Shown here piece after piece: positions 27,510 through 36,384 of a stretch of DNA of 64,000 bases. Numbering within the stretch: the stretch's first letter is position 1; the number at the start of each line of letters is the position of its first letter. A program made the translations under genes and the position numbers. The notes under the pieces were generated by a model that saw only the letters and a program-made list of their open reading frames with translations, made no database searches and was not told where the DNA came from. Source of the stretch: SZAS-103 sp038316385 (GTDB lineage Bacteria > Pseudomonadota > Gammaproteobacteria > Xanthomonadales > Xanthomonadaceae); assembly GCA_038316385.1 (NCBI GenBank), contig JBBQAN010000006.1:78360-142359 (forward strand). Direction: 5' to 3'.

Positions 27510-27848
27510 TCAGTTGTGCGCCGTTCCGATTTCGGCGGGGCCGATCTCTTCCGGCATGGCGTGATTGAGGACGATGTCCACGACATGGCCGCGCGCGAAA
27601 TACACGGTATAGGCCGGGTAGTACCAGCGATTGATGACTGGCCAGTGCGGCTTCTGTCCACCGCGTGGTTCGAGCTTGCGGGTCGGTGCGCCGAAGCGCT
27701 GCGCGACCTGGCCCATGCTCATGCCGCGCATCGGGCGCGCGAGCGACTGCCCCATGTGGGCGCGCTGCATCAAAAAGGTATCGGCATGCGCCGGCATCAA
27801 GGCAGACAACAGGACGGCCGCAGCCGAGGTCAGCAACAAACGGTTCAT
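27510..27848 (-). CDS. small exported protein, BamE/SmpA-like fold
   Basis: The 112-aa protein has a signal peptide (residues 1-24, ending ALMPAHA). A short domain follows, MSMGQVAQRFGAPTRKLEPRGGQKPHWPVINRWYYPAYTVYFARGHVVDIVLNH, whose Gly-Met-Ser..Val..Phe-Gly-x-Pro start and final strand pair recall BamE/SmpA-like proteins. There is no lipobox, unlike BamE. ATG 27848 with GGGGAG eight bases upstream is a strong start. It heads the agu operon, seven bases before aguA, so it may be co-produced with polyamine synthesis for reasons not visible here. Confidence 0.75.
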   Translation of the reverse strand: MNRLLLTSAAAVLLSALMPAHADTFLMQRAHMGQSLARPMRGMSMGQVAQRFGAPTRKLEPRGGQKPHWPVINRWYYPAYTVYFARGHVVDIVLNHAMPEEIGPAEIGTAHN

Positions 27849-27879
27849 GGCATTCTCCCCAGAGTGTAAGAACGCGGCA

Positions 27880-27909
27880 GTTGTATCAGATGCGGGCTTG
27901 GGTCGCCAA
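27880..27909 (-). promoter_or_regulatory. promoter of the agu operon
   Basis: On the minus strand TTGGCG (27909-27904) and TACAAC (27885-27880) are 18 bases apart, and the -10 is extended by TG one base before it (TGATACAAC), much as in the rne promoter. The leader would be about 30 nt. Confidence 0.45.
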
Positions 27910-28000
27910 TGTATGCGTAGCTGGCGGACTGCAAGCTGCGCGCGTGATAGGGATGATGGTGCGGATAAAGCCGTGTTTCCCGCGATGGCCTGCATGCAAA

Positions 28001-28019
28001 GGGCCGCTCATGGCGGCCC
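28001..28019 (-). terminator. hairpin after rpmJ
   Basis: A perfect 7-bp stem (GGGCCGC / GCGGCCC) with a 5-base loop lies about 30 bases past the rpmJ stop. On the minus strand it is followed by only TTTG, so it is a weak intrinsic terminator. The 200-bp gap it sits in also holds the agu promoter. Confidence 0.5.
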
Positions 28020-28048
28020 CTGCGAGTCGGTCTGTTGCGCGCAGCAAC

Positions 28049-28174
28049 TCAGCGCTGGCGGGCCTTGAAGCGCGGGTTCGACTTGCAGATGACGAACACT
28101 TTGCCGCGGCGGCGCACGACCTTGCAGTCGCGGTGGCGGGTCTTGGCGGACTTCAGGGAGGACAGGACTTTCAT
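28049..28174 (-). CDS. rpmJ: 50S ribosomal protein L36
   Basis: A 41-aa protein: MKVLSSLKSAKTRHRDCKVV, then RRRGKVFVICKSNPRFKARQ and a final Arg. The length, the basic composition and the conserved Lys-Ser-Asn-Pro-Arg-Phe-Lys-Ala-Arg-Gln end identify L36. It has one Cys in DCKVV and one in VICKSNP but lacks the full Cys/His zinc set of the zinc form, so it is the C-minus type. It stands outside the large ribosomal protein operons, as this paralogue often does. It is too short to be noticed without direct reading. Confidence 0.93.
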   Translation of the reverse strand: MKVLSSLKSAKTRHRDCKVVRRRGKVFVICKSNPRFKARQR

Positions 28175-28391
28175 GAAGTTGACTCACAGCGAGCGGGTAA
28201 GCCACATATGGTAACTGGAAAGCGGCAGCGATTCAACAGCTTGGCAATGAGAATTGACCGGATGACGAGGCTAATGGAAGCGCGCCCAACCCGATCGTGT
28301 ATGCCGGGTAAGGAAAGTCGCGGTAGGAGGCCGCATTCACGATTTGCGATAGCCTGTCGACCGCCAAACCTGACACTACAGGATCCAGACC

Positions 28392-29857
28392 ATGCTTCCA
28401 AAGTACCTTTTCGCAGTATTGCTCGTCCTTGCGCTAGCGGCTGCCGGGAAATCGGCCCAGGCCCAAGCCGGCGCTTTGACGCCCGCGAAGACCGCGGCCA
28501 TCGACCGCTACGTCACCGCAGAGATGGCGCGCGAGCGCATCCCTGGTGCCGAAGTCGGGATCTATCGCGGCGGCCACGCGCTGCTCGCGAAGGGCTACGG
28601 CCTGGCGAATATCGAATGGAATGCGCCGGTGACGCCGACCACATCGATGCAATCCGGATCGGTCGGCAAGCAGTTCGCCGCGACTGCGGTGATGATGCTG
28701 GTGGAGCAGGGCAAGGTCGGTCTCGACGACAGCATCAGCAATACTTCACGGATGCGCCAGCAAGCTGGAATCCGATCAAGGTGAAAAACCTGCTCTCGCA
28801 CACCTCGGGCCTGGCCGATTACGAGGACGATGCACGGATGAAACCCGGCGCCATCTTTGACATGCGCAAGGACTTCACCGAAGACGAGATGGTGAAGAAG
28901 ATCGAAACGCTTCCGATCGAGTTCAAACCGGGCGACAAGTGGGACTACCGCAACACCAACTACGCCCTGCTCGGCGTGCTGATCCACAAGGTGACCGGCC
29001 AGTACTACGGCGACTACCTGCACGACAGGATCTTTGCGCCGCTCGGCATGACCTCCACGCGCATCATCTCCGACAGCGACATCATTCCCGGCCGCGCCGC
29101 GGGTTACGAGATCAAGGGCGGCCAGTTGAAGAACCAGACTTGGGTCGCACCCAGCCTGAATTCCACCGCCGACGGCACGCTCTACTTCAACGTCGTCGAT
29201 CTGGAGAAATGGGATCGCACCCTGTACGGCACGACGCTGCTAAGCAGGGAATCGCTCGACATGATGTTCACCCCGTTCGTCCTCAACGATGGCAAACCGA
29301 ACGATTCCGGCTACGGCTTCGGCTGGGCCAACGACGACGTCAACGGCCACCGCGTGATCCAGCATGCCGGCGCCTGGCAGGGATTCACCTGCACCATCAA
29401 CCGCTACGTGGACGACAAGCTGACCGTGGTGGTGCTGACCAACCTCGACGCCGCCCACTCCAACCCCGGCTACATCGCGCGCGTCGTCGCGGGCATGGTC
29501 GAACCGACGGTAATGCCCAAAGCGAATGCACCGATCGCAGACACCAAGCCCGAGATCGCCGCGCACCTTCGCGACGTGCTGGAAAAGATGCTGGCCGGGA
29601 AGAACGTCGCGAGCGACTTCGCGGTCGATGCGGGATACAGCTTCGATCCCGGCGATGTGGCGGACATGCGCAGCCAGCTACCGGCGGGTTGGGAGGATGC
29701 TCCGATGGTGCTGATCAAGCGCAAGGACAGCGCCGAGGGCGTGCGGTCGGTGTTCCGGGTGGGCCCAACCCGCGACACGCGTATCGTGGTGGTGGGGCTG
29801 GATGCGAAAGGGAAGATCGCGAACTTCGGGGTGCATTCGGATCCGGATAATCGTTAG
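28392..29857 (+). pseudogene. serine hydrolase, class C beta-lactamase-like, with a frameshift
   Basis: The gene begins at ATG 28392 with a signal peptide (residues 1-25) and the beta-lactamase/PBP-fold motif Ser90-x-x-Lys93 (SGSVGKQF). After GLDDSIS the frame shifts at about 28740: the base count is one short in what reads AA|TAC, and the rest of the protein continues one frame over as YFTDAPASWNPIKVKNLLSHTSGL. That part holds Y-x-N (DYRNTNYALLG) and H-x-G (QHAGAWQGF). Joined, it would be about 488 residues, normal for periplasmic serine hydrolases with a C-terminal extension. No slippery site is seen, so a mutation or a sequencing error is more likely than programmed frameshifting. Confidence 0.8.
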
Positions 29858-30046
29858 GTTGCGCGCAATGGAAGTGATCCCGGATTGACCAAGGGATGCA
29901 GAATGCGGTGAGCAAAACGAACCGAAGCAAACCTGATGCCCAGCTCCCGCAAGCCCCTGAACGATGCGGTGCGCCTTCGGCTGGGTACAGCGCTGGCGTT
30001 CACCTGAACTGTAAATCGGTGCTTGTCCCCGATCATTCCCGCGCCA

Positions 30047-30475
30047 CTATTCCGGCAGGACGTCGCCCGAACCGCCCATCTGCTTCGGGAAGTCCTTGAG
30101 CTTTGGCAGGCCGTCCTTCATGCGCAGAACAGTCTCCTGGTAGTTCACGTGCAAGGCCGGCACAAAATCAAGGCCCTTGAGGTGCGCCACGGAGACATCG
30201 GTGAGGCCCATCGTCGGGTGTTCGCTGAAGACGTGGCCGCCACAGGACTTGCACCACTTGCGGTTGCTGTTGGGCGTCTTGGCATAACCGTCGATCAGGT
30301 CAGCGCCTTGCGTCACTTTCACTGCTGCAGGGTTCCACAGGGTGAATGCGTTGACCGGACCCGCGGACCAGTGGCGGCAGGACTCGCAGTGGCAGATGCC
30401 CATCGCGACAGGCTCGCCAGTCACCTCGAATTGCACCGCGCCGCAGAAGCAACTGCTCTGGTAAGTTTTGTCCAT
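30047..30475 (-). CDS. GFA/CENP-V family zinc protein
   Basis: A 142-aa protein of the glutathione-dependent formaldehyde-activating enzyme (GFA) fold. The zinc-binding cysteines are at SCFCGAVQFEV, CHCESCRHWSAG and CKSCGGHVF. Family members act on S-hydroxymethylglutathione or have unknown roles; the substrate cannot be told. ATG 30475 follows GAGG by about six bases. It lies between two decayed genes. Confidence 0.85.
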   Translation of the reverse strand: MDKTYQSSCFCGAVQFEVTGEPVAMGICHCESCRHWSAGPVNAFTLWNPAAVKVTQGADLIDGYAKTPNSNRKWCKSCGGHVFSEHPTMGLTDVSVAHLKGLDFVPALHVNYQETVLRMKDGLPKLKDFPKQMGGSGDVLPE

Positions 30476-30657
30476 GAAGCACCTCGCTGGAAAACTTGAC
30501 GCACGGTAGCGTGATGGCGCGCCGGCAACAAGCGGCCGAAGCCTGCGCCGCGCACTATGCGAGTCCGATGCGGCGGGAGCGCAGCATCGAATCTTATTGA
30601 TGGGACATTGCATGATCTTGCGCATGCCGGTCACCTTGATCATCAGTTCCGGCGATG

Positions 30658-30783
30658 TCAGCCCGCCAACTCGATCCTCGCCGGTATGCCCAGCTTGGCC
30701 GCGAATTGCACCAGCGTCACGAGGCTGAGCTTTTCAACCTTCCCGCGCGCAATATCCGACACAAGGCTCACAACCACCCAGTT
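30658..30783 (-). pseudogene. remnant of an XRE/HigA-type helix-turn-helix regulator
   Basis: Reading on the minus strand from 30783 gives NWVVVSLVSDIARGKVEKLS and then LVTLVQFAAKLGIPARIELA before a stop. VSDIxRGKxxKxSxxTLVxxxxxLGI is the end of the helix-turn-helix and following helix of XRE antitoxin-like regulators. The first helices are missing and no start codon with a Shine-Dalgarno is present. The upstream end runs into the cmk promoter. It is a fragment, probably of a lost toxin-antitoxin pair or orphan regulator. Confidence 0.55.
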
Positions 30784-30815
30784 AGAATGGCGGTCCTTCC
30801 GCAAGGCAGAGCCCG

Positions 30816-31499
30816 ATGGACTCGACCGCACCAGTACTCACCATCGACGGCCCATCCGGCTCGGGCAAGGGCACGATCAGCCGGATTACGGCTGGGCGGC
30901 TGGGTTGGCACTATCTGGATTCGGGGGCGCTGTATCGCGCGGTTGGGCTTGCGGCCAGCAGGCACAAGGTGGATTTGAGCGACCACGCGGCGGTGGCCAG
31001 CCGCGCTCGACTGACGGAGATCCAATTCCATGCCGATGGCGATGCCGAGCCGCGAGTGCTGGTGGACGGGGTGGACGCGACCGATGGTTTGCGCACAGAA
31101 GCCGCTGGCATGGCCGCTTCGGCGATTGCGTCGATCCCTGAAGTCCGGGCGGCGCTGGTCGACCTGCAGCATGGTTTTCGTCAGTTGCCGGGGCTGGTGG
31201 CGGACGGCCGTGACATGGGGACGGTGATCTTCCCGGATGCGGGCTTCAAGGTGTTCCTGACCGCCAGTGCCGCCCAACGCGCCGATAGACGCTATAAGCA
31301 GTTGAAAGACAAAGGGGTTTCAGTTAATCTTGTCGATCTGCTGCGTGAGATTCTCGCCCGCGATGCGCGCGATGCCGAACGTGCGGTTGCACCGCTGAGG
31401 CCCGCCGATGATGCGGTGCTGATCGATACGACCGACGTGCCGGTGGAGCGTGTCGTCGAACGCGTGTTGGCTTTGCTTCCGGAAACATTCCGGCGCTGA
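30816..31499 (+). CDS. cmk: cytidylate kinase
   Basis: A 227-aa kinase that phosphorylates CMP and dCMP to the diphosphates. The P-loop is IDGPSGSGKGTISR near the N-terminus, with LDSGALYR for nucleotide binding and the LID-region arginines in RRYKQLKDKG and ILARDARDAERAVAPLRPA. It precedes rpsA, the standard order in gammaproteobacteria. TAGAAT at 30783-30788 is a likely -10, about 28 bases from ATG 30816. Some 170 bases separate it from rpsA. Confidence 0.96.
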   Translation: MDSTAPVLTIDGPSGSGKGTISRITAGRLGWHYLDSGALYRAVGLAASRHKVDLSDHAAVASRARLTEIQFHADGDAEPRVLVDGVDATDGLRTEAAGMAASAIASIPEVRAALVDLQHGFRQLPGLVADGRDMGTVIFPDAGFKVFLTASAAQRADRRYKQLKDKGVSVNLVDLLREILARDARDAERAVAPLRPADDAVLIDTTDVPVERVVERVLALLPETFRR

Positions 31500-31670
31500 G
31501 CCACTGCGCGTTCGCATCTTTGCGAGCGCGAAAAGCGCGGCAGAGCAATCCCGCGACAATCCTGTTGCGGATCTTCCTCAACCAACAGACGCGCAAGCGT
31601 CGCACAAGGGTGGATCGCATCGCGGGTATCAAGCCCGGCGGTCCGTGTGTTCAACCGGATATTCACATCA

Positions 31671-33356
31671 ATGACCGAATCATTTGCAGAACTGTTCGAA
31701 CAAAGCCAGCTCGGCATCGCCAAGCTCAAGCCCGGCAGCATTGTCATCGGCACCATCGTCGAGGTGCGTTCCGATGTGGTGGTGATCAATGCAGGCCTGA
31801 AGTCGGAAGGCATCGTGCCGATTGAACAGTTCCGCGACGACAATGGCGTGTTGAACGTCAACGTGGGCGACGAAGTGAAGGTCGCGCTCGAGTTCCTCGA
31901 AAATGGCTTCGGCGAAACTGTGCTGTCGCGCGAGAAAGCCAAGCGTTCGATGGTATGGGACGAGCTCGAAGAAGCGCTGGAAGCCAACGCCACCATCACC
32001 GGTCGCATCAGCGGCAAGGTCAAGGGCGGATTCACCGTTGACATCAAGGATGTTCGCGCGTTCCTGCCCGGTTCGCTGGTTGATGTGCGCCCAGTGCGCG
32101 ATCCCGGTTATCTGGAAGGCAAGGAACTCGAGTTCAAGCTCATCAAGCTTGATCGCAAGCGCAATAACGTGGTGGTTTCGCGTCGCGCAGTGGTCGAGAG
32201 CGAGCACTCGGAAGAGCGCGAGCAGCTCATGGACAAGCTGGTCGAAGGCGTGGTCATCAAGGGCGTCGTCAAGAACCTCACCGACTACGGCGCGTTCGTG
32301 GACCTCGGTGGCATCGACGGCCTGCTGCACATCACCGATATGGCGTGGAAGCGCGTGCGGCATCCGTCCGAAGTGGTCAACGTCGGCGACGAGCTCGATG
32401 TGCGCGTGCTCAAGTACGACCGCGAGCGCAACCGCGTCAGCCTCGGCCTCAAGCAGCTCGGCGAAGATCCGTGGGACAACATCATGCGTCGTTATCCGAC
32501 GGGCGCGCGTCTGTCCGGCAAGATCTCCAACGTCACCGATTACGGCGCGTTTGTCGAGATCGAACCAGGCGTCGAAGGCCTCGTTCACGTTTCGGAAATG
32601 GACTGGACCAACAAAAACGTCAATCCGTCGAAGATGGTGCAGGTCGGCGACGACGTGCAGGTCATGGTGCTCGACGTGGATAAAGAGCGTCGCCGCATTT
32701 CGCTCGGCATGAAACAGTGCCAGCCGAATCCTTGGGAAGCGTTCGCCGCATTGAACAACAAGGGCGACAAGGTGTCGGGCCAGATCAAATCGATCACCGA
32801 CTTCGGCATCTTTATCGGTCTGGATGGCGGCATCGACGGTCTCGTGCATCTGTCCGACATCTCGTGGAATTCCACCGGCGAAGATGTTGCGCGCAACTAC
32901 AAGAAAGGCGACACACTCGAAGCCGTGGTACTTGCAGTGGATCCGGAACGCGAGCGCATTTCGCTCGGCGTCAAGCAGATGGAACAGGATCCGTTCGGCC
33001 AGTTCATGGCCGCGCATCCGAAGGGCAGCCTGTTGACCGGTACCGTGAAGGAAGTCGATACCCGCGGCGCGACGATCGATCTCGGAGACACGATGGAAGG
33101 CTATATCCGCGCTTCTGACATCGCCAAGGAACGCATCGACGATGCCACGCAGCATCTGAAGGTCGGCGAAAGCATCGAAGCCAAGTTCATCGGCATGGAT
33201 CGCAAGGGCCGCGTGTTGCAGCTCTCGATCCGCGCCAAGGACGAAGCCGACGTGCAGCAAGTGATGGAGGAGTACCAGGCAGCGACATCGTCCGCTCATA
33301 CAGGTACATCGTCGCTCGGCGCGTTGCTGCGCGAGAAGATGGGCAAGGTCGAATAA
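31671..33356 (+). CDS. rpsA: 30S ribosomal protein S1
   Basis: A 561-aa protein with six S1 RNA-binding repeats, the typical enterobacterial arrangement: the first two bind the ribosome and the last four bind mRNA (for example VVIKGVVKNLTDYGAFVDLGGIDGLLHITDM, then ARLSGKISNVTDYGAFVEIEPGVEGLVHVSEM). It begins at ATG 31671, without a clear Shine-Dalgarno, as is known for rpsA in other bacteria, where S1 controls its own translation. The leader between cmk and rpsA (31500-31670) holds small GC-rich stems but nothing I can name as the regulatory site. Confidence 0.97.
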   Translation: MTESFAELFEQSQLGIAKLKPGSIVIGTIVEVRSDVVVINAGLKSEGIVPIEQFRDDNGVLNVNVGDEVKVALEFLENGFGETVLSREKAKRSMVWDELEEALEANATITGRISGKVKGGFTVDIKDVRAFLPGSLVDVRPVRDPGYLEGKELEFKLIKLDRKRNNVVVSRRAVVESEHSEEREQLMDKLVEGVVIKGVVKNLTDYGAFVDLGGIDGLLHITDMAWKRVRHPSEVVNVGDELDVRVLKYDRERNRVSLGLKQLGEDPWDNIMRRYPTGARLSGKISNVTDYGAFVEIEPGVEGLVHVSEMDWTNKNVNPSKMVQVGDDVQVMVLDVDKERRRISLGMKQCQPNPWEAFAALNNKGDKVSGQIKSITDFGIFIGLDGGIDGLVHLSDISWNSTGEDVARNYKKGDTLEAVVLAVDPERERISLGVKQMEQDPFGQFMAAHPKGSLLTGTVKEVDTRGATIDLGDTMEGYIRASDIAKERIDDATQHLKVGESIEAKFIGMDRKGRVLQLSIRAKDEADVQQVMEEYQAATSSAHTGTSSLGALLREKMGKVE

Positions 33357-33404
33357 GCCTTTGCGGTAATCGATCACGCGCGATTGGATGCGCATGAAGT
33401 GCAA

Positions 33405-33434
33405 TGCCGCAGCCCGGAAATTCGGGCTGCGGCA
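33405..33434 (+). terminator. terminator after rpsA
   Basis: A perfect 12-bp stem (TGCCGCAGCCCG and its complement) with a 6-base loop lies about 50 bases past the rpsA stop. It is followed by ATCTT with only a short T-run. It likely separates rpsA from ihfB, at least in part. Confidence 0.6.
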
Positions 33435-33509
33435 ATCTTCCGAATGAATCTTCGCAACACCCCGACCGGTTTTCGGTCGCGCCGGACCAGATACGATCAC
33501 TCAATCAGC

Positions 33510-33806
33510 ATGACCAAATCCGAACTCATCGACATCCTCTCCCAGCGGCAAGGACACCTGAAATCCGACGACGTCGATCTGTCGGTGAAGACCTTGCTTG
33601 AGATGATGAGCGATGCGCTGGCACGCGGCGATCGCATCGAGGTTCGCGGTTTCGGCAGTTTCTCGCTGCATTTCCGCCCCGCGCGAATCGGCCGCAATCC
33701 CAAGACCGGCGATTCGGTCGCATTGACCGGCAAGCATGTGCCGCATTTCAAGCCTGGCAAGGAATTGCGCGAGCGCGTCAACCTGCGCAACGCCGTTTCG
33801 AACTGA
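33510..33806 (+). CDS. ihfB: integration host factor beta subunit
   Basis: A 98-aa DNA-bending protein starting MTKSELIDILSQRQ and ending in the DNA-intercalating beta-ribbon arm with ARIGRNPKTGDSV and HVPHFKPGKELRERV. Together with the alpha subunit it bends specific sites in replication, recombination and promoter control. It sits downstream of rpsA, the conserved location in gammaproteobacteria, which separates it from the alpha subunit and HU. Confidence 0.96.
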   Translation: MTKSELIDILSQRQGHLKSDDVDLSVKTLLEMMSDALARGDRIEVRGFGSFSLHFRPARIGRNPKTGDSVALTGKHVPHFKPGKELRERVNLRNAVSN

Positions 33807-33890
33807 ATTCTTCCGCATCGGTGCCGATCGCGCTGACTCAGCACGCATTGGTCGGCTAAGCTGCGCTGTCGCAACGACGAGGCCAGAGCC

Positions 33891-34172
33891 ATGCGAATCC
33901 TGCTGCAAATACTGATTGGCATGGTCTTCGTTGCAGGCGGCGTGTTGTTTGGCGCTTTCAATCCGCAGACCGTGACAATCGACTTCCATTGGTGGCAAAT
34001 TCATCCCGGTCTTGGCGTCGCGTTACTGGTCGCAACGCTGGTCGGTGCCTTACTCGGCGGGATTGCGGTTGCGATTGGCGTCGTGTTGCCGTTGCAGGGA
34101 CGCTTGCGCAAGGCGCATCGCGAGTTTGTTGCATCAAATCCGAGGTTGACTCGGGAATCGAATTCGGCATGA
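33891..34172 (+). CDS. lapA: lipopolysaccharide assembly protein LapA
   Basis: A 93-aa inner-membrane protein with two hydrophobic helices (about residues 3-25 and 42-68, the second Gly/Ala/Val-rich) and a charged C-terminus (LRKAHREFVASNPRL), the DUF1049/LapA pattern. In enterobacteria LapA works with LapB, which controls LpxC turnover and LPS assembly. Its stop overlaps the lapB start (ATGA). Confidence 0.9.
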   Translation: MRILLQILIGMVFVAGGVLFGAFNPQTVTIDFHWWQIHPGLGVALLVATLVGALLGGIAVAIGVVLPLQGRLRKAHREFVASNPRLTRESNSA

Positions 34173-35347
34173 CCCCCGGCGTATTCGAATACGTGATCGT
34201 CGCCCTGCTGCCGATCGCGGCGGCAAGCGGCTGGTATGCAGGCCGTCGTGGCGGCGCGTTGCAGACCGGGCGGCGCGTGAGCCGGTTGTCGAAGACGTAT
34301 TTCCGCGGTCTCAACTATCTGCTCAACGAACAGCCGGACAAGGCGATCGAGCTGTTCCTGCAACTGGCCGAGGCCGACAAGGACACGGTCGAAACACAGT
34401 TCTCGCTCGGCTATCTGTTTCGGCGTCGTGGCGAAGTCGATCGCGCGATCCGACTGCACCAGAATCTGATTGCGCGTCCGGGTCTGAGTGAAGAACAGAA
34501 AAAATACGCCGCACTCGAATTGGGCGAGGATTACATGCGCGCCGGATTGCTCGATCGCGCCGAAACCCTGTTCACCGATCTCGTGCAGATGGACGTGTCG
34601 GTGCCGCAGGCATTGCGCCATCTCATTTCGATCTATCAGGCCGAGCGTGACTGGGAAAAGGCGATCGGGCACGCGCGCAGTCTGGAGACCGCGACGGGCG
34701 AAGTGATGGGTCCCTTGATCGCGCAATTCCAGTGCGAACTGGCCGAACAGGCGCGCTTGCAGGGAGAACACGATACCGCACGTGCGCGCATTGCCGATGC
34801 ATACGTCGCCGACCAGCAGAGCACGCGTGCCGGCATTCTGGAAGGCCAGATCGAATTGGCCGCGAACAACGACGCCGCAGCGATTCGCGCGTTCGAGCGA
34901 GTCGCGCGCCAGGATGTCGATTATCTGCCGGAAGTCATCAAGCCGCTGCTCGACGCTTATCAGCGCGGACAGGATACAAGCCGCGCACGCGCATTCCTCG
35001 CCGAAATGATCGAGCGGTATCCCGGCTTTGCGCCGATCTTCGCATTGAGCCGAATCCTGCGCGACGAAGAGGGGGTTGATGTCGCGCGCCAGTTCCTGTC
35101 GCGGCAGGTGCGGCAACGGCCATCGGTGCGTGGGCAGGCGGCATTGATCGAACTGAGTCTGGACGATCCCAATGAAGCGATCGGCACCTTGGTGACGCTC
35201 AGGCAGATCAGCGATCAATTGCTGGTGCGTTCGCCGGCGTATCGCTGCGGACGTTGCGGTTTCGGCGCGCGCGCGCACCACTGGCAGTGTCCGAGCTGCA
35301 AGAACTGGGGCACGATCAAGCCGCAATACAACCTGCTGGGGGAATGA
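34169..35347 (+). CDS. lapB: lipopolysaccharide assembly protein LapB
   Basis: A 392-aa protein with one N-terminal membrane helix (residues 3-22), then a cytoplasmic domain of tetratricopeptide repeats (LNYLLNEQPDKAIELFLQLAEADKDTVETQFSLGYLFRRRGEVDRAI and further), and a C-terminal rubredoxin-like metal site with CGRCGFGARAHHWQCPSCKNWG. LapB is the adaptor that presents LpxC, the first committed enzyme of lipid A synthesis, to protease FtsH. ATG 34169 overlaps lapA. Confidence 0.95.
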   Translation: MTPGVFEYVIVALLPIAAASGWYAGRRGGALQTGRRVSRLSKTYFRGLNYLLNEQPDKAIELFLQLAEADKDTVETQFSLGYLFRRRGEVDRAIRLHQNLIARPGLSEEQKKYAALELGEDYMRAGLLDRAETLFTDLVQMDVSVPQALRHLISIYQAERDWEKAIGHARSLETATGEVMGPLIAQFQCELAEQARLQGEHDTARARIADAYVADQQSTRAGILEGQIELAANNDAAAIRAFERVARQDVDYLPEVIKPLLDAYQRGQDTSRARAFLAEMIERYPGFAPIFALSRILRDEEGVDVARQFLSRQVRQRPSVRGQAALIELSLDDPNEAIGTLVTLRQISDQLLVRSPAYRCGRCGFGARAHHWQCPSCKNWGTIKPQYNLLGE

Positions 35348-36384
35348 TGTCAGCAGCGGCATTCCTGCACGATCCGGAGTTTCTGTTCGCGCTGGTATTG
35401 TTTGGGTGCGGCTTGGTTGCATCGGGAGTATTGACCGCGCTCGCACGTCGTTATGCTCTGCATCAGCAGTTACTCGATCACCCAGGTCAGCGGCGCAGCC
35501 ATACCGCGTCCATGCCGCGTGGCGGCGGAATCGGGCCGGTCGTCGTGTTGCTGGCCGGTGGATCGGTGCTCATGACCCTCGATCCGCAGTCGCGTCAATC
35601 GCTCGGAACCTGCCTGATAGGGCTTATCGCTGTCGCAGGCATCGGCTGGTTCGATGATCACCGTCCATTGCCGGCGTGGCTGCGGCTTGCCGTGCATCTG
35701 GGCTCCGCGCTCGCTGTGAGCGTGGCATTGATGGGAATGCCGCAGACAGCGATGCAAATCGGCGTGATTGCCGCGAGCACAGTCGTCCTCGCAGGACTCG
35801 TGAATACCTGGAACTTCATGGATGGCATCGACGGACTCGCCACCAGTCAGGCGGCGCTAGTCGCGTTGTTCGCGTTGCTTGGCGGCTGGTTGGACGGCGC
35901 ATGGTCGCACTTTGCGCTGCTGCTGTTCGCTGCCACGCTTGGATTCCTGCCATTCAACACGCCGCGCGCGCGGATTTTTCTTGGCGATGTCGGCAGCGGC
36001 GCGCTCGGATTCGCCATCGCCTGCTTGTTGCTGCGCGCAATCGCGAGCGGTGCGATGCCGTGGCCGCTCGCGGCAGTTATGGTGTCGGCGTTCCTGATCG
36101 ATGCCGGGATGACCTTGCTGCTGCGTATCGTGCGCGGCAAGGCCTGGTGGCGGCCGCACCGCGAGCATCTATATCAATGGATGGTGCGCGGCAGGTACAC
36201 GCATGCGCAGGTCGCGCGTTGGTATGCGTTATGGACGCTGACAGCTGGCGCGCTCGCGATTGGATCAAAGCGTTGCGGCCCTGCGTTTTTGAACGCGTTG
36301 AGCGTCTCTACGCTACTATGCGGCTGCTTTGTGTGGATGTGGCTCAGGAATCGTCTATGGATCGCCGCCCAGCATCGTCGCTGA
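35344..36384 (+). CDS. WecA/WbpL-like undecaprenyl-phosphate sugar-1-phosphate transferase
   Basis: A 346-aa multi-helix inner-membrane enzyme of the MraY/WecA family (glycosyltransferase family 4). The motifs are GWFDDHRPLPAW (Asp-Asp, metal), NTWNFMDGIDGLA (substrate), RIFLGDVGSGALG and HREHLYQW. It would move a HexNAc-type sugar phosphate from a UDP-sugar onto undecaprenyl phosphate to begin O-antigen or another surface glycan. ATG 35344 overlaps the lapB stop, and the product would feed the same LPS pathway that LapAB controls. The exact sugar is not known. Confidence 0.88.
   Translation: MMSAAAFLHDPEFLFALVLFGCGLVASGVLTALARRYALHQQLLDHPGQRRSHTASMPRGGGIGPVVVLLAGGSVLMTLDPQSRQSLGTCLIGLIAVAGIGWFDDHRPLPAWLRLAVHLGSALAVSVALMGMPQTAMQIGVIAASTVVLAGLVNTWNFMDGIDGLATSQAALVALFALLGGWLDGAWSHFALLLFAATLGFLPFNTPRARIFLGDVGSGALGFAIACLLLRAIASGAMPWPLAAVMVSAFLIDAGMTLLLRIVRGKAWWRPHREHLYQWMVRGRYTHAQVARWYALWTLTAGALAIGSKRCGPAFLNALSVSTLLCGCFVWMWLRNRLWIAAQHRR

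Noticed and set aside
28175..28391. Short plus-strand frames upstream of the serine hydrolase
   Set aside because: They have no ribosome site or similarity to known proteins, and the region is better read as promoter DNA for rpmJ and the hydrolase.
28736..28746. Programmed frameshifting in the serine hydrolase
   Set aside because: There is no X-XXY-YYZ slippery site or strong stem just after it.
31680..33500. A 606-codon open frame on the minus strand opposite rpsA
   Set aside because: It is a mirror of the strongly biased codons of rpsA. The protein is rich in His, Asp and Ala with no recognisable domain, and S1 on the plus strand is certain.
34001..35446. A 481-codon open frame opposite lapB
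   Set aside because: It covers lapA and lapB on the other strand, has no family resemblance and arises from GC-rich third positions.
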